A program made the position numbers and the translations under genes. A DNA stretch of 64,000 nt. Origin: Nautilus pompilius (taxonomy: Eukaryota; Mollusca; Cephalopoda; Nautilida; Nautilidae). Below, one piece after another: positions 14,423 through 26,189 of the stretch. The notes under the pieces are model-generated. The model did not search any database and was not told the origin of the DNA. It was given only the letters and a program-made list of their open reading frames with translations. The stretch spans positions 62,001-126,000 of the forward strand of contig JACATO010000057.1 in assembly GCA_018389105.1 (NCBI GenBank), given 5' to 3'. Each line of letters opens with the position of its first letter. Positions within the stretch are counted from its first letter, which is position 1.

Positions 14423-14587
14423 TCAAGAAACAATTCGACCGTCGAGGAGCAAGGACTTCCCAGCCGTTTTAACATCACTGAAGTTGAAGAAGATTTCTCC
14501 ACTCAACTCCGCTGATCTCTCAAAATTAGACAGTCGCCGTGATTCACCATTGTCTGCATTCATCCTCCACAGACCGGACGCGACAAC
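14423..14587 (-). CDS. possible final exon of the coiled-coil gene
   Basis: On the minus strand an acceptor (TTTACGGCACAG) is followed by a phase-0 open frame of 54 codons to a TGA. The peptide includes LWRMNADNGESRRLS and then EIFFNFSDVK, with globular rather than coiled-coil composition. Phase 0 fits splicing from the preceding exon if the donor-like AAG/GTATAC at 15,726/15,725 is used. The patch is clearly richer in GC and CpG than its surroundings. Against it: the plus strand has a longer open frame over the same bases (14,310-14,606, 98 codons), and the preceding exon already contains a stop shortly after the donor. Confidence 0.3.
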   Translation of the reverse strand, partial: VVASGLWRMNADNGESRRLSNFERSAELSGEIFFNFSDVKTAGKSLLLDGRIVS

Positions 14588-15716
14588 CTGTGCCGTAAAG
14601 TACTGAATAATAAGTAGTGTGCACTTAACAATAAATTAAAAACTAATTTTAAATGAAGTTTGTACTCAAACGGTCACATAGAATTTGTTTCGCTTGAATG
14701 TGTGAGGGTATTCTAATAGTTCTGAATAGCCACCTATTCCAGAAATGTGACTCCTGATTGTGTCTCACTCTAAAACAGCTCTCCAAATAGCCGATGATTT
14801 TCAACAGTTGATTGTTTTTTTACCACGCAGAGCAAACTATGGACTTTTTTTATTCTCTATAAACTCAGAAGTAAGCAGCAGTAATTAAGTTAAAGTTCCA
14901 ACAAACAGAATAAAAGACACACATTGCTTACTTTACAAGAGGATAGACTTTTTTCATGCAAATTTTTTTAATAAGAATTTCCTTATCTTTTATAAACTAA
15001 AACTGTTATTCTAATTCAATGTCATATCCATGTTTAACATTTCCAGCACCATTACCCATTTTATTATCATAGTTGTTTCGTTGAATTAATAAGCATTATT
15101 TTCTCTGGTAATTTTTAGTTCGCTAATCTGGTCAGAAGAAATCATGCATCTTCCTTAACCATGGCACAGACAGAAGGATGTCGACCAATCTTCTCTAGTG
15201 TCTGGTGTCACTTCTATGAACTTCCTATGAAGACATTTTAATTTTATCTAAAGTATTACATCTGCCCACTCCTAAAGACTGATCATCCGGAAATGTTATT
15301 AATTTAGGAATCCACATGTTTTTATATATTATGAAACTGAATATATTAAAATTTTAAGCAATTAGAATATGCTAAACAGGTGAAAACACTGAATGCCTCC
15401 AGTTTAGATGCGAAATTTTTAAGAAAAAAATTTTTTTAATAATTAAGAATTTTAAGCGAATAAACATCAAATATTGTAGATTTTCTATGGTATGTAATAC
15501 TTTAAAAATACGCAATAATAAATTAATAAAAATTGTAACAGGAGAAAGAAATGTTTTAGTAGTAAAATTAATTAATTAAATACATTTTATACATTGTTTA
15601 CTGATAGCTATACATTAAAAATCATCCTGGCAGACTCTTCTCTGGTCTGTGAAGTCTTGATAAGCAAGATGGCTTCGTACTTTGTAAAAGATAATATCAA
15701 CTATCTGAGGAGTTCA

Positions 15717-15830
15717 CTAGTATACCTTTTGTCTTTGCATTCTTGACATTAGGTTGTTGATATTTCTTTTTATGGAGTCTATTTCAGCCTGTATATCACT
15801 CAATGGTTGAGTCATTATAGTAGATACCTC
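15717..15830 (-). CDS. coiled-coil protein gene, exon 6 (terminal or internal)
   Basis: The minus strand shows a strong acceptor (TATTTCCATTGCAG) and then a phase-0 frame of 37 codons to a TAG. It continues the charged helical pattern of the upstream exons (for example DIQAEIDSIKRNINNLMSR, Leu/Ile every three to four residues). If read through, the protein ends QRQKVY. Alternatively the AAG/GTATAC at 15,726/15,725 acts as a donor, and the protein continues into 14,587-14,423. It is the downstream neighbour of 18,004-18,153 across a 2.2-kb intron. Confidence 0.6.
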   Translation of the reverse strand, partial: EVSTIMTQPLSDIQAEIDSIKRNINNLMSRMQRQKVY

Positions 15831-18003
15831 CTGCAATGGAAATAATAACAATAAAATTATAGCACTTTAGAATTAGAAGCAAAGGTTCTTATTTGTGCAT
15901 GAAATGAGTATGGAAAATATTTCATAATGCATCAGATAGCAGCACGAAACATATTTTAATTAAGTATAAATATTATTATTCGTTTGTTTATTACTGTGTC
16001 TCCCACTTTTTTGTTTCTTAAAAAATAATAAAGTATCTTTTACTACTAGTAAAATGGAAACAAAATGCTGTAAATTTTTTTAGATTTGTATTTTAGTTTC
16101 CCAATATTAATCATATATATATAACAGAAATAGAAGAAACTTTATTTCATTTCAAACTGTTATATGTTTAGTCCATTAATTTTACTGAAAAGATTTTATA
16201 ATTTATGTATAATAAAAATATCTAAATCTGTTTAATAATTACTGATGCGTTTAGTACATTTATCTATTAACAGTTATTTATCTAGTATAATATTTGCATA
16301 TGTAACAACACCAGATATAATTATAGGTTTTCAAAACAGGGCGCATTTATAGCGAAATTTGATGAAATGTTGATAAAAAATTTTGTCTGTTTTATCATAG
16401 TGTTTTTTCAAGGCGCTGTTAAAGTCATTCCTCTATTCGCTATATTTGTCCCATTCATCGTCTGCGAGATCATCACTTTACAACGGTTCAAACTGCTGCC
16501 ATGTTAATGTCATCATAAACACAGAATCTCAGGTTACTGCACGCCTGTACATCTTTACTCTTCGTACTTTTATTACTACACCTATGTTTAAGTGAAAGTT
16601 TGAGTAAAGTAGAAGATTCAACGTTTTGTATTTACGTTAAATGTAATCGACTTAATTCACTATTTTACTGTTATTCATTTTTATTATTTCATATGGGTGC
16701 TAAGACTACTAGTGCTTTTGGTTTAGTATGGTTTTCTTGTCTCTATTTGGTCAACAAAAGATGTCACCCGTCCCAGATTGTTCTCAAGTCATGTATGAAG
16801 TAAATTTTCTGCAATGTGCTGCCGCGCACATCGATGGTTGAGCACATTTTCGATAGCATCTCTCTGCTAGGTGTGACTCTGCTATCACCTCATCCTTTTC
16901 TTTACTGAGGACAGCTGTTTGCTTTGTCAGTGTTTGTGTGGTTACAACTGCGTCATCTGATAATAAATTTACTTACCAAAAATTTCTCCTTGCCTAATTC
17001 ATTTCCGAATCCAAATTTGAATGACAGGAAATATTCTAAACCACTAGTTCAAAGTGCCCTCTGTTTATATAACTGCAAGTCATTTATTATTTCATCTTTT
17101 AAAGAGCTAGAGTTCTTTATTTTATTTAGTTTTGTTATAATTATATGAGCACTACACTTTTTAAATTGAAAAATTAATAAAACTTTTTACTTGACTTTGT
17201 TAAAATATTCAGCGTACCTGGAAAACAGATGTACTGTAGGGAATTGGTATCTGTTGTTTTGCCTTTAGGTGTAGTCTCTGAACTTTTTTTATTTCTTCCT
17301 AAATCAGCAAAATAAATGGTGTAACATTAAAAAAATAAAGAAAAAATGTAAGAAACAGCAGATAGGGAAAGAAGTTAGGAGACTCAACTACATTAATGTA
17401 ACGGGAAAACCCAATTTTCTTTGAGACAGCAGCAATGGTAAATATAAATAAATCTTGTTTAATCACTAAACTGAAGTTGTTCAAAGACTTCTATACAATT
17501 ATGGTGCTTTTACAAAAGTTCGTTATTTTTAATTTTAAAAAATGTAATGAAAAAAAGGAAACATGAATATGCAGTAGTTTTTGTATTAATACTATAGAAT
17601 AAAATTTGATACTTTTTATTTGTTTGTATAAAGATACCTTTAAAATAAAGATGATAAACCGCTAGTTTATTTTGAAAATTTGTTTAATTGTTTTTTTTTT
17701 AATCTTTCATCTAATGGTTCAGTTTATTGGATATACAGATTTACTACAAAAAATTTTTAAAATTTTAAACTTTCAAATGATAGGAGCATTACTATTACTA
17801 TAATAGCATTAAACAGCATGGAGAAAAACTTTGACTGTAATCCACTAACTGTGAACCTTTTTCTTTTTTCTTAACGCTTTTTAAGATTTACTGTTAAATC
17901 CCATCGAAAAATTTATTGTCCAAATATTGGTCTGTTGGACGACAATTTATTAAAATGGAAAAGAGTTATTTTTAAAACAGCTACAATTGGACAGCATATT
18001 TAC

Positions 18004-18153
18004 CAGTATTTCAGATTGACACGACTCCAACATAGTTTCTGCAGATAATACTTGATTTCTAGATTGTATAGCATCTTGCTTTAATTTATTCTTCTTTTCT
18101 ATCAGTTTTTCATTCATGTCCTTCAAGATTCCAAACTTGTTTTCTGCGTCATA
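18004..18153 (-). CDS. coiled-coil protein gene, exon 5
   Basis: A 150-bp phase-0 exon lies between an acceptor (CTATTTTAG) and a donor (CTG/GTAAAT). It encodes 50 residues of charged helix (start YDAENKFGILKDMNEKL, then a Lys-rich stretch) with heptad-like Leu/Ile spacing, typical of coiled coil. The exon length (multiple of three) and both phases match the neighbouring exons at 21,160-21,306 and 15,717-15,830. Confidence 0.7.
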
Positions 18154-19485
18154 CTAAAATAGATCACAATATTTATTTTTTTAAAAAGTGAAAGCTTTAG
18201 AAACTTCAGAAAGTTGCCAGGCAACAAGCTCAATGCTTCGTTGAAATGTCACCGAAAGCTATTAAATAAACTTGTTTGTCCGTATTATTTTATTACTTAT
18301 GCAGTAAAGTCTCCTAAAAGGATTGAAAACAGAGCTTTACTTGTGCCCAGTGAATGTTTACTTTCAATCTGCTGTTTAAACGCTAGAGCAATTGGAACTT
18401 ACTGACTCTGATGAGATTCTGGTACAATGCTTCAGGTTATCTCAAATATGTTTAACAGATTGAAATAACATCTGGACGAAGACGGGCATTGTTTTGTAGG
18501 AACATAAGACATAAGATTTGTCTAATCGCTGTAGGAAAGGAGGGTGGTGCATAATTTAATTTACGTTCCACTCAGATGAAGTTCTGTTTCCGAGCTACTA
18601 TCTCATTGCAAAAAATAAGTATCCATAACAACCCAGATGCTTCCACTAGCAAATTTTAGATAAGAAAATCACCCAGTGTACCTAAGGAGCAAACAACACC
18701 TGCACTTTTACGCTCATGGTATCTGGACATTTCCTCTTATAAGCAAATTTTCAAACTGGCTATGATAGCCGATTGTGGCATCATACTGGCTAATTTTGGC
18801 GGAAAACCAAATACAATCTCCACTGATGATGTTTGGTTTATAAACCATACAATGGCTTTGTTCTCTTATGTGTCAGTTGACGTTGGTTTCCACAGAATAC
18901 TTCAGTTTCTTCCAAAAGTCAAGCGGATGAGTTTTAGTTGGTCCTTTCTTTTTCTTGCTAAAACAAAAGTTCCAACACCCATAAGATGCAGGAACGAGAA
19001 TGTTTGTAAGGGTGATTGCACTAAGCAATCTTGTCAGGTAAGTTATAGCTGTAGACAATGATAATTACAGAAAACTTTCCTAATAAAATTCCAAAGATGT
19101 TTTCACCAAAATTGTTCATACCACACCAAATAAAAAAGAGCAAATAAAATTTGCAGTGATTATCTTTGCATATCCGCTAACATCATTACATCTTGATTAA
19201 TTTACTTGAATTATTTTTAAAATCTGTGTAAACACAAATATTAGTTTAAAGTGTCAGAATATGTCATTGAAAATAGGTGCTATATTACACAACATTTTTT
19301 ATCCATCACTGCTGCTATGTAATAATACTAAAAAATGAGATATCGTATTTACAGCCAGGTTAAAATTCTTAGCATAACCCTATAAATGAAAATAATAAAA
19401 TATATCTTCAAACCATGCTGATACTAGTTTGACAGTGTTCACAAGATAATTTTAAATGAGTCATACTTTTCATCATGGTTTATGA

Positions 19486-19705
19486 CAGGCACGTCAAACT
19501 GAGGGTCCACCGAAGGCCACATGGGTCACGTGTGTGTTGTCATAAGGGCCACACACGACAACCAATTGCGCACATTACAACTAATTGAAGTCATTTAATA
19601 AAATTTATTGCGGAATATTTTTGTTGCAAATTAGTATCCTTTGTGCGGGCCGCATGCGTGCTTGTAAAGGTGTGCTTGTAAAGGGCCGCATGTTTGACAT
19701 GCCTG
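19486..19705. mobile_element. hAT-type MITE, 220 bp, with target duplication
   Basis: Inverted ends CAGGCACGTCAAAC and GTTTGACATGCCTG (13 of 14 positions pair) enclose 220 bp without coding sequence. The flanks carry an 8-bp direct repeat, GTTTATGA on the left and ATTTATGA on the right (7 of 8 identical). The ends and the internal GGGCCGCATG and AGGCCACATG motifs match the familiar non-autonomous hAT (Charlie-like) style. It would depend on a hAT transposase encoded elsewhere. Confidence 0.88.
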
Positions 19706-20252
19706 ATTTATGAAGTCTTCACGGAAATGTATTTGCATGTTAATTCAAAATTGTTTCTTTTCTATTTTGTCATTATATATGTGGAAAATTACAAAGCAGT
19801 AGTCACTTTAATATCTTAAAGTAAAAACGGCATAATGAAAATCTAGCAGAATTAATTCGTCTCTAGAGAGAAAAATTATAAAATTCTAGTAAAACGTTTG
19901 GCTATGACTGTATTGTTTTTAATGCTGTACCGTAACATGTGGCTAGGGCTAGATTTTTCTAGCACTAGTCTGGCTTTGCAGTTTGAAACAAAAAACAAAG
20001 TAAAATTTCTGATCTGGTATTTTATATATTTTCTTGAAAGATCCCGGTAATACAGTGTCCTTCTGTTGATTTCTTAAGGGTTCGGTCTTTCTCAATAAGT
20101 ATTAAATATTCGCTTACAGGTTTAACAATTTTTAGTGCTTTTCACTTATGAAAAGCATAATAGCCTTTGATGCTGAGACTTTTTGTAGATTGAAACTCTA
20201 TTCTTTTTATTATTGCGATGTGAAAACTGTCATTATGAAGCCACTTTGTTAA

Positions 20253-20513
20253 TTATGATTGTGGTTCCGATGTGGAACATTGTTTAGCAAAAATACTTGG
20301 TTGGGATTTAGTCATAGAAGGCTCATCTGCGTTCGGGAAACACCAGGAAGAGGGTAGAGCAGACGACGAAACATTCATCGCTATTTCACCTAGAGGTGGC
20401 AAAACGATAAGCACAGCGGACGCAACAAATGAACAGACAGGGCAGGAAATGATTCCGGCCAACAGCAGCTTACTTTCAAACACGGTGTTGGCGCATTGAG
20501 GACTGACCGCCAT
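20253..20513 (-). CDS. 86-codon ORF in a CpG-rich patch, unknown
   Basis: An ATG-to-stop frame lies in a patch rich in CpG that extends to about 20,610. The product starts MAVSPQCANTVFESKLLLAG, has a hydrophobic stretch at about residues 17-45 that could be one membrane segment, and a Ser-rich C-terminal half. A donor-like GAAA/GTAAGC falls after about 13 codons, so only the start may be coding, or this may be a promoter with a first exon. The plus strand is open over nearly the same bases (20,272-20,499). It lies inside the intron of the coiled-coil gene. No family recognised. Confidence 0.25.
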   Translation of the reverse strand: MAVSPQCANTVFESKLLLAGIISCPVCSFVASAVLIVLPPLGEIAMNVSSSALPSSWCFPNADEPSMTKSQPSIFAKQCSTSEPQS

Positions 20514-21159
20514 GATGTTCAGAAAATGACTGCATAAAATCTAAGACTCATTCGCAATGATTCTGCGGATCACTATCCCGCAACACGATAAGGATCGCGT
20601 GTTAAAATTAGTATTTATGCGATTAGTAAAAGTTTATCAAGACAAAAAATATTCATTCTTACAGTATAAGTTGACTTTTTGAATTAACAAAAAAATATTC
20701 CTTATTTAAATGCTGAAGTATATTTTAACAGTAAAATAGTTGTCAAAAGTCAGTTCGCGCAATCAGACGCTAGGAATGCCAAACTGTTTTCTGACTGACT
20801 TGCGATTTTATTTGTATTTATGATCTTGGCAGTAGTTGGCAGTCTTCAAGATTTTTATAACTTCCTTAAAGCTCTAATTTTGCCAATTAATTCTATTTGT
20901 ACCAATGAAAAAGCACCATTTTCCGTGATGTTGTGCATTTGATATTATTTGTAATTTGGTTCATTGTGGCAGTGTCGCTTCCATAGAGTTAGGATTACGT
21001 GCAGAAGCATCAATACCAAGGCCAAAGGGCGCTTTACAGCAATTTTTTTCATAATTTCCTGAATGAAATTCATGTGACAAACTTCTGGTCTGTACCTCGT
21101 ACATAGGAACAAGCTACTAAATGTGTTTGAGAATAATGTGATGTGCATCACACACTTAC

Positions 21160-21306
21160 CTTTATTAAAAAGTTTCTTATCAACCTGGCAATTTTTTTCT
21201 TTAGTGTCTCTATCGACTTCTTCAGGCTCTTAACAGTGGTCTCATTATTCTTTATTTGATTTTCTATCTTTTGTATGTCCTCAACTATCTCTTCATTTAT
21301 TTTCTC
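21160..21306 (-). CDS. coiled-coil protein gene, exon 4
   Basis: A 147-bp phase-0 exon with acceptor TTTTTTAG and a consensus donor AAG/GTAAGT. It encodes 49 residues that are almost only Glu, Lys, Asn, Ile and Leu (start EKINEEIVEDIQKIENQIK), a clear coiled-coil pattern. The strong donor and exact phase match to the exons at 25,217-25,360 and 18,004-18,153 are the main support. Confidence 0.72.
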
Positions 21307-22900
21307 CTAAAAAAAATGTTTTATTTCATCTTTTACTAAGTATGTAACATCCACAATAATCATGTATATGGGAGGGGTCAGCTAAACAACAACAACAATA
21401 AAAAAAAAGATAATAATTTCGTCTCTTAAATTTCAAAGAGAATTTCTGTTTTTCTTTTTTCTTTAACAGTGAATCAGTTCCACAGTCCGTATTTTAACTC
21501 GATAATTTAGACTCAAGCAATCCTGCAAGTGTAATTTTATTATAGTTATATTTTCAATTAGAAATAACTGTTTTCTCTCAAAATGTCTAAGTCGGAAGTC
21601 TAGAGATATGTAGTGAATCATACTTCATTGATTTTTACATAAAAACCAACTATTTTATTATATTTGAATGAAACAACACAAAAATGTTTAACGAATAGAA
21701 TTAGGCATTGAGCTGAAATAAAAAAAAAATTATTAATTTTTTTGCTGATATAAAATAAATATTGATACATAATATAGAATGCACGTTTGACGTGTACATT
21801 TGAATAACATGGTCAGCAGACACACCCAGATATAACGCTCACTGGCGATTAACTCTGGTAATATAAAATTTGTTCTATTTTATTTCTTGTGGTTTGATTT
21901 GTTTTAACAAGAAAGTACAAAATTACACAAAAATAACATTGCTTATTAAAGAAATTAAAAGGATGAGAAAACAAACAAAGAAACAGGTTGAAAAGTGAGA
22001 GAGAGAGATTTAATTTTACAATGACAACATTCATTTTCCCTGTGTTAACGACGTCGTAGGCGTATGAACCATTTTTGTTCTCACTCTATACTGTAGATGC
22101 CACCAACGACATCTACAAACTCGATCATTAGCTTAACTTCCAAAATTTTCTCTAGTATAAAAGTTTGTTTTTCTACGATGATTGGTCAGGGGTATTAAGG
22201 AACAAGTTTAAAATCTTCATACCACGTATCTACCAGGTCAACAAATAGCAAACGGAGAAATAAATCCGAGAAACATATTTTAAACTGTAAAACACTTTTA
22301 TTTTGACAGATTATTCAAACGTCTTTCTTTTAAGGTCTCTTGGTTTAGTCTTCATTCACTGATCACTAAACAACACTTTTCATTATCTTCTTTTGTTTGT
22401 TTTATTCCATCATAAATCACAAAAAAATTCTTTCTAGAAAAAAAAAGGAAGTTTAGTTCTTTCTGGTCAGAATAGAATAAAATGGAGCGCTCGCATTTGT
22501 GAACAAAGTGGCAGACATTAAAACCACAACTGAAAGATTGTGAGCCAGGAAAAAAAAAACTTTTATCCGTTGTACAGAATAACTTCAGTACATTTAAATT
22601 ATTTACCAAGCGCATTGAGTAGATCTAATGTAGGCGATTCGGTAAATTTTTTTACTGAGGACATTGTCCAGACATAGTTATTACAAATCACTTAGATTAT
22701 TTAAATAGTTTACTCTATGGTTTGCATAATAATTATGATAATGAGAAGTTTATGGTGTCGATGAGCGTGTATCCTCCTTCTATGGCTTACCAGCCACCTA
22801 TCGCAAGCATCACTCCTAGATTTAGCTTGTATCGATGCTGTCGATATGTTTTTTGAAGTCGTTTTCTTTCAAACGGATGAGTATCGTGAATTGTATGGCA

Positions 22901-23053
22901 TCACTTTTTTCTGTCTTTAATAGCAGCTTCTAAGTTAATAGCGACTTCACGCATGGCTTCAGGGTTTCCGTGTACAGCTATTTCCCCTTCTTTCAGTGCG
23001 CGAGTTGGGCGTAATTTACCTCGCTGCTCAGTTAAATATTTTAGCGAGGCTTC
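22901..23053 (-). CDS. possible alternative final exon, or unrelated exon
   Basis: An acceptor (AATAAATCAG) on the minus strand is followed by a phase-0 frame of 50 codons to a TGA. The peptide (start EASLKYLTEQRGKLRPTRAL, later NPEAMREVAINLEAAIKDR) is highly charged with a predicted helical end. It lies between two exons of the coiled-coil gene in the same strand and phase, so it could be an alternative 3' end. It could as well be a fossil of another gene. Product not recognised. Confidence 0.35.
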   Translation of the reverse strand, partial: EASLKYLTEQRGKLRPTRALKEGEIAVHGNPEAMREVAINLEAAIKDRKK

Positions 23054-23278
23054 CTGATTTATTCATATATTCTGATACTGATCTTAAAATTGTATGAATT
23101 ACATCTAAGACAATATGGAGACCCCCAAAGTCAGGGGCGGGGCAGAACGATCACGTGTCGACAGCCAGAGCCCTCACACCGTGGAACAGCTGTCTGTCTA
23201 GGGTGATACATCTTTTTTTAAACTCAAAAGATATGTTTATTTAAAAGAATTTTTCATAAATACTTTAACTGAATAGTA

Positions 23279-23800
23279 CAGCAAAGTCTCATTTAACACG
23301 AACTCGCTTACACAATTTATAAAGTAGGGAATAAAATTCACTTTACACGGGGATGTTTCACTGTAACGCGATCCTGCAGCAAACAAAGTAGTCCGTGAGA
23401 GGGACGGTGTTTGATATTCTTCCGCGATAGTAGTTCTCCAAAAAGAAAAAAGTGAGGATGCTATCGCTTCAGCGACGAAGACGAAACGAAAAACTCACTC
23501 TTTGGAAGTAAAATTAAAAGTCTTCGAGCGATTTGAGAAAGGTGAAAGACCGGTTAATGGATATTTCACTTGGATTGAGCACCAAACGAAGCAAACCGCT
23601 CTGCTAAGTCTGCATCTTATAAAGTGCAACGTATTTGAGTTTGCATGAATCGTTGAAGAGAGACGAAAGCAAAAGTGATGTGAAACCTTTCCACGCGGGT
23701 CAGGGACGGGTTAAAGCGGTTCAATCTACACAACATAAAAGTGACGGGAGAAGCAGCCGAAAGTTTCCGCAGTTTGCTGGTACTACTGTGATGTGTATTT
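23279..23800 (+). mobile_element. Tigger/jerky-type pogo relic, right end lost
   Basis: The left end reads TA/CAGCAAAGTCTCATTTAAC, a Tigger-style terminus. About 160 bp in, the frame KTKRKTHSLEVKLKVFERF matches the N-terminal CENP-B-like HTH of Tigger/jerky transposases. A deletion then leads into WIEHQTKQTALLSLHLI, the start of the second DNA-binding domain, and on to DVKPFHAGQGR and FPQFAG in shifting frames. The DDE domain and right inverted repeat are absent. Dead and truncated. Confidence 0.7.
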
Positions 23801-23843
23801 AGAATTTGTATATAAAATTTGCACACTATTATTATTATTATTA

Positions 23844-25038
23844 CAGTCGAACCCGCTTATTTCGACTTGTCGACATAACGAGGCCACGTGATCATGAAGT
23901 TCAGACAGCTAACAATGGCGACATTTTCACTAACCCTAAACCTGATTTTCACTGGGTCGCATAGAAAGGCCGGCGGATAGCGACATTTCCAACCACTAGT
24001 GCGCGGATTCTTTTTCGTTTTGGTTTCCTTAAATGTCGAAAAAAGGAAATTAAATAATCAGTTTTTGGAATTCAAGTACGAGTTGGAAAAGGGCGTGAGA
24101 GCGACAAAGTTGGCCACCGTCTTCGGCTGGATGAAGAAAGCAGACGACATCAAGGATGAATTCGAAACGGGAAAAATTCGCTTCAGCCCGCAAGAAGCTA
24201 CGTCAGGCTGAGGACGTGGAAGAGGCGACGTTGAGAGGGTTTACAAACGTCCGAGCAGAAAACACTCCAATCGACGGGCCAAGGCTTTTGCATCAAGCCT
24301 ACGGCGAGCTGACAGAAAAGGAAATTCCTGATTCTATCCGCGAGCCACTATGCGGTTGAGGAACCGGAAAGCGGTGACGACGACCTGCTGGCAGAAACTT
24401 CATTATACACGGAGCTTTTCGATATGTTTAAAGAATGTTGAGCCTTTGTCGGCGGTGTAACAGCCTCTGCGCAAATGTACGATGCCATCAACAGCCCAGA
24501 GTCTTCTGTGACTGACCACCGTTTGAGCTCTAGAAACCAAAGAAAAGCTGACTCATATTTTACAAAAACCTAAAGCAATGGTGGTTTGATGTTTGAATCG
24601 CCTGTACGGAAATTAAACTTCACAATCCATGTCGTGTACACTGTAGACATGCAACGATTTCATTGACACGACATTTCAAATACCTTTTCTTCCGTATATT
24701 TCCAAAACGTATTAATTACACGATTCGCACTGAACGTTGGTGTGCGTTCAAATAAAAATTATAATGGCCGAAATGAAGCAGTATTGTCTATTTTCGCTTA
24801 TACATGGCGCTCAAAAATTGATGGTAAAACAATAAAACCACCTAGAAAAAAAAATTCGTCTTTTCCTCAAAATGTAAAAATAATCAGCGAAAAACCGACT
24901 TAAAGGAGGTGATTTATTCTTGTGGGGAACCAAGACTAATGTCGACTTTGCGAAGTGTTCGACTTAAAAGAGGTCAACAAAACCGTGGTAAATTTGGTCG
25001 GGACCGAGCAAAAACATCGAGATAAGTGGGTTCCACTG
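23844..25038 (+). mobile_element. Tigger (TIGD4-like) pogo element, internally deleted, both ends present
   Basis: Both ends are visible: CAGTCGAACCCGCTTATTTC at the left, and its imperfect complement ending AAGTGGGTTCCACTG at the right, flanked by TA on each side as expected for pogo/mariner elements. The surrounding sequence is an ATT microsatellite (23,829-23,841 and 25,041-25,061), which offers TA targets. Inside, plus-strand frames give an N-terminal HTH (EKRKLNNQFLEFKYELEKG), then ARKKLRQAEDVEEATLRGF and RAENTPIDGPRLL of the second HTH, typical of the TIGD4 type. A short C-terminal piece (SRNQRKADSYFTKT) follows. The catalytic DDE region is deleted: at 1.2 kb the element is about half the usual length. 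Confidence 0.8.
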
Positions 25039-25216
25039 TATTATTATTATTATTATTATTACTGGTGCTCAAAACGTTTCGTTTCTTTGATTGTGTGCAA
25101 TTGTTGAAAAGGTTGTAGACTAGGTAAGATAGATACAGGGAGCAACTGAGAGGTAGGCGCAATCAGCAAGTCTGAAGTCTTGACCTTTCTCTGCTGCTCC
25201 TCACAATGTAACTTAC

Positions 25217-25360
25217 CGTTTCTTCTTCATACTGCTCCAATTCATCGTCTCTTTTATACAAAGCCTGCATCTCTTCAGACTCTTTTATTCTGAATTCTTT
25301 TATCTGTTCATTTACGTCCTCGACCTGGTTCATCAAAAATCTATGCGTTTCCTTCAAATG
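25217..25360 (-). CDS. coiled-coil protein gene, exon 3
   Basis: A 144-bp phase-0 exon with acceptor TCTTTTAG and consensus donor ACG/GTAAGT. It encodes 48 residues (start HLKETHRFLMNQVEDVNEQI, end DDELEQYEEET), strongly charged and helical. It reads on without a break into exon 4. The charged pattern has a passing likeness to the intraflagellar transport coiled-coil protein IFT74, but coiled coils resemble each other by composition and I do not assign it. Confidence 0.72.
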
Positions 25361-26189
25361 CTAAAAGATGTCAAGAAAGGTCAGTTAGTAAACACAAGCG
25401 GAAATGACGACACAGAAATTTCAAACAATACCAATGAGAAAGAAAACTACTAACTTTTTCAGTTATTTCCTATTTTAAAAATTAAAAAGTGAAAACATGC
25501 TTGAAAAAAAAAGCAATTATTAATTTACCTAATTAAATTGTATGCGAAACATTTGAAACTTAAAAAAAATCCATTCTTTTAAAATTAATTCAGTCAGAAA
25601 TGTGATGCAATGACAGCCTATAAATCGACTTAGAATAAATAGCAGTTATTTCCCCGTGGTCGGTTTCTGTCTCCCTCTAGTAAGTAAATTTACTTGTAAT
25701 GCTGTTGTTCCTTAAGGGGTGGTGATATCCTTTCTGTTTATTTAAAAATCCTATTATTATGTTATTTTTTAAATTTAAAAAATGTTTATTCTAATGATCA
25801 ATTGAGCGCGTGAACCAATACGTTTGTCACTTTCTTTTGTCAGTTCATGCCAATCATCAGGCCTCTACTTCTTTATCAAATTTTGATAATTATTAATAAT
25901 ATTTAAAATTTTAATTTAAAATATTAGTATCTTAGTTTGATTAACAACACCAGCTAAAGCCAACAGCTATATATTCTTTATTGCGAAGTTTCTATAGAAG
26001 TTGTTAACTAAATTTCTGTCTTGCTGTGCCCTTTGTAATAATAGTTCACTTTAATAATTTAATTTGTTTACTTTAATTTAAATTGGTTTTTAAAGATACA
26101 AATAGATTATTTTTTATTCTTATTTTGTTTCAGCTAATGTCATAAAATCCTTCCAAAAATATTACAAAACAGAAACTATATTTCCGTGA

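Noticed and set aside
14310..14606. 98-codon plus-strand ORF
   Set aside because: No splice sites, start context or recognisable family; the minus-strand reading fits the neighbouring gene's phase, though neither is proven.
18480..19061. Long frames on both strands (99 codons plus, 61 codons minus) suggesting a transposase relic
   Set aside because: No catalytic block or inverted ends could be recognised.
23113..23278. GC-rich segment whose translation (RALTPWNSCL, then SRVIHLFLNSKDMF) recalls the C-terminus of CR1/Jockey-type LINEs
   Set aside because: Too short and isolated to call.
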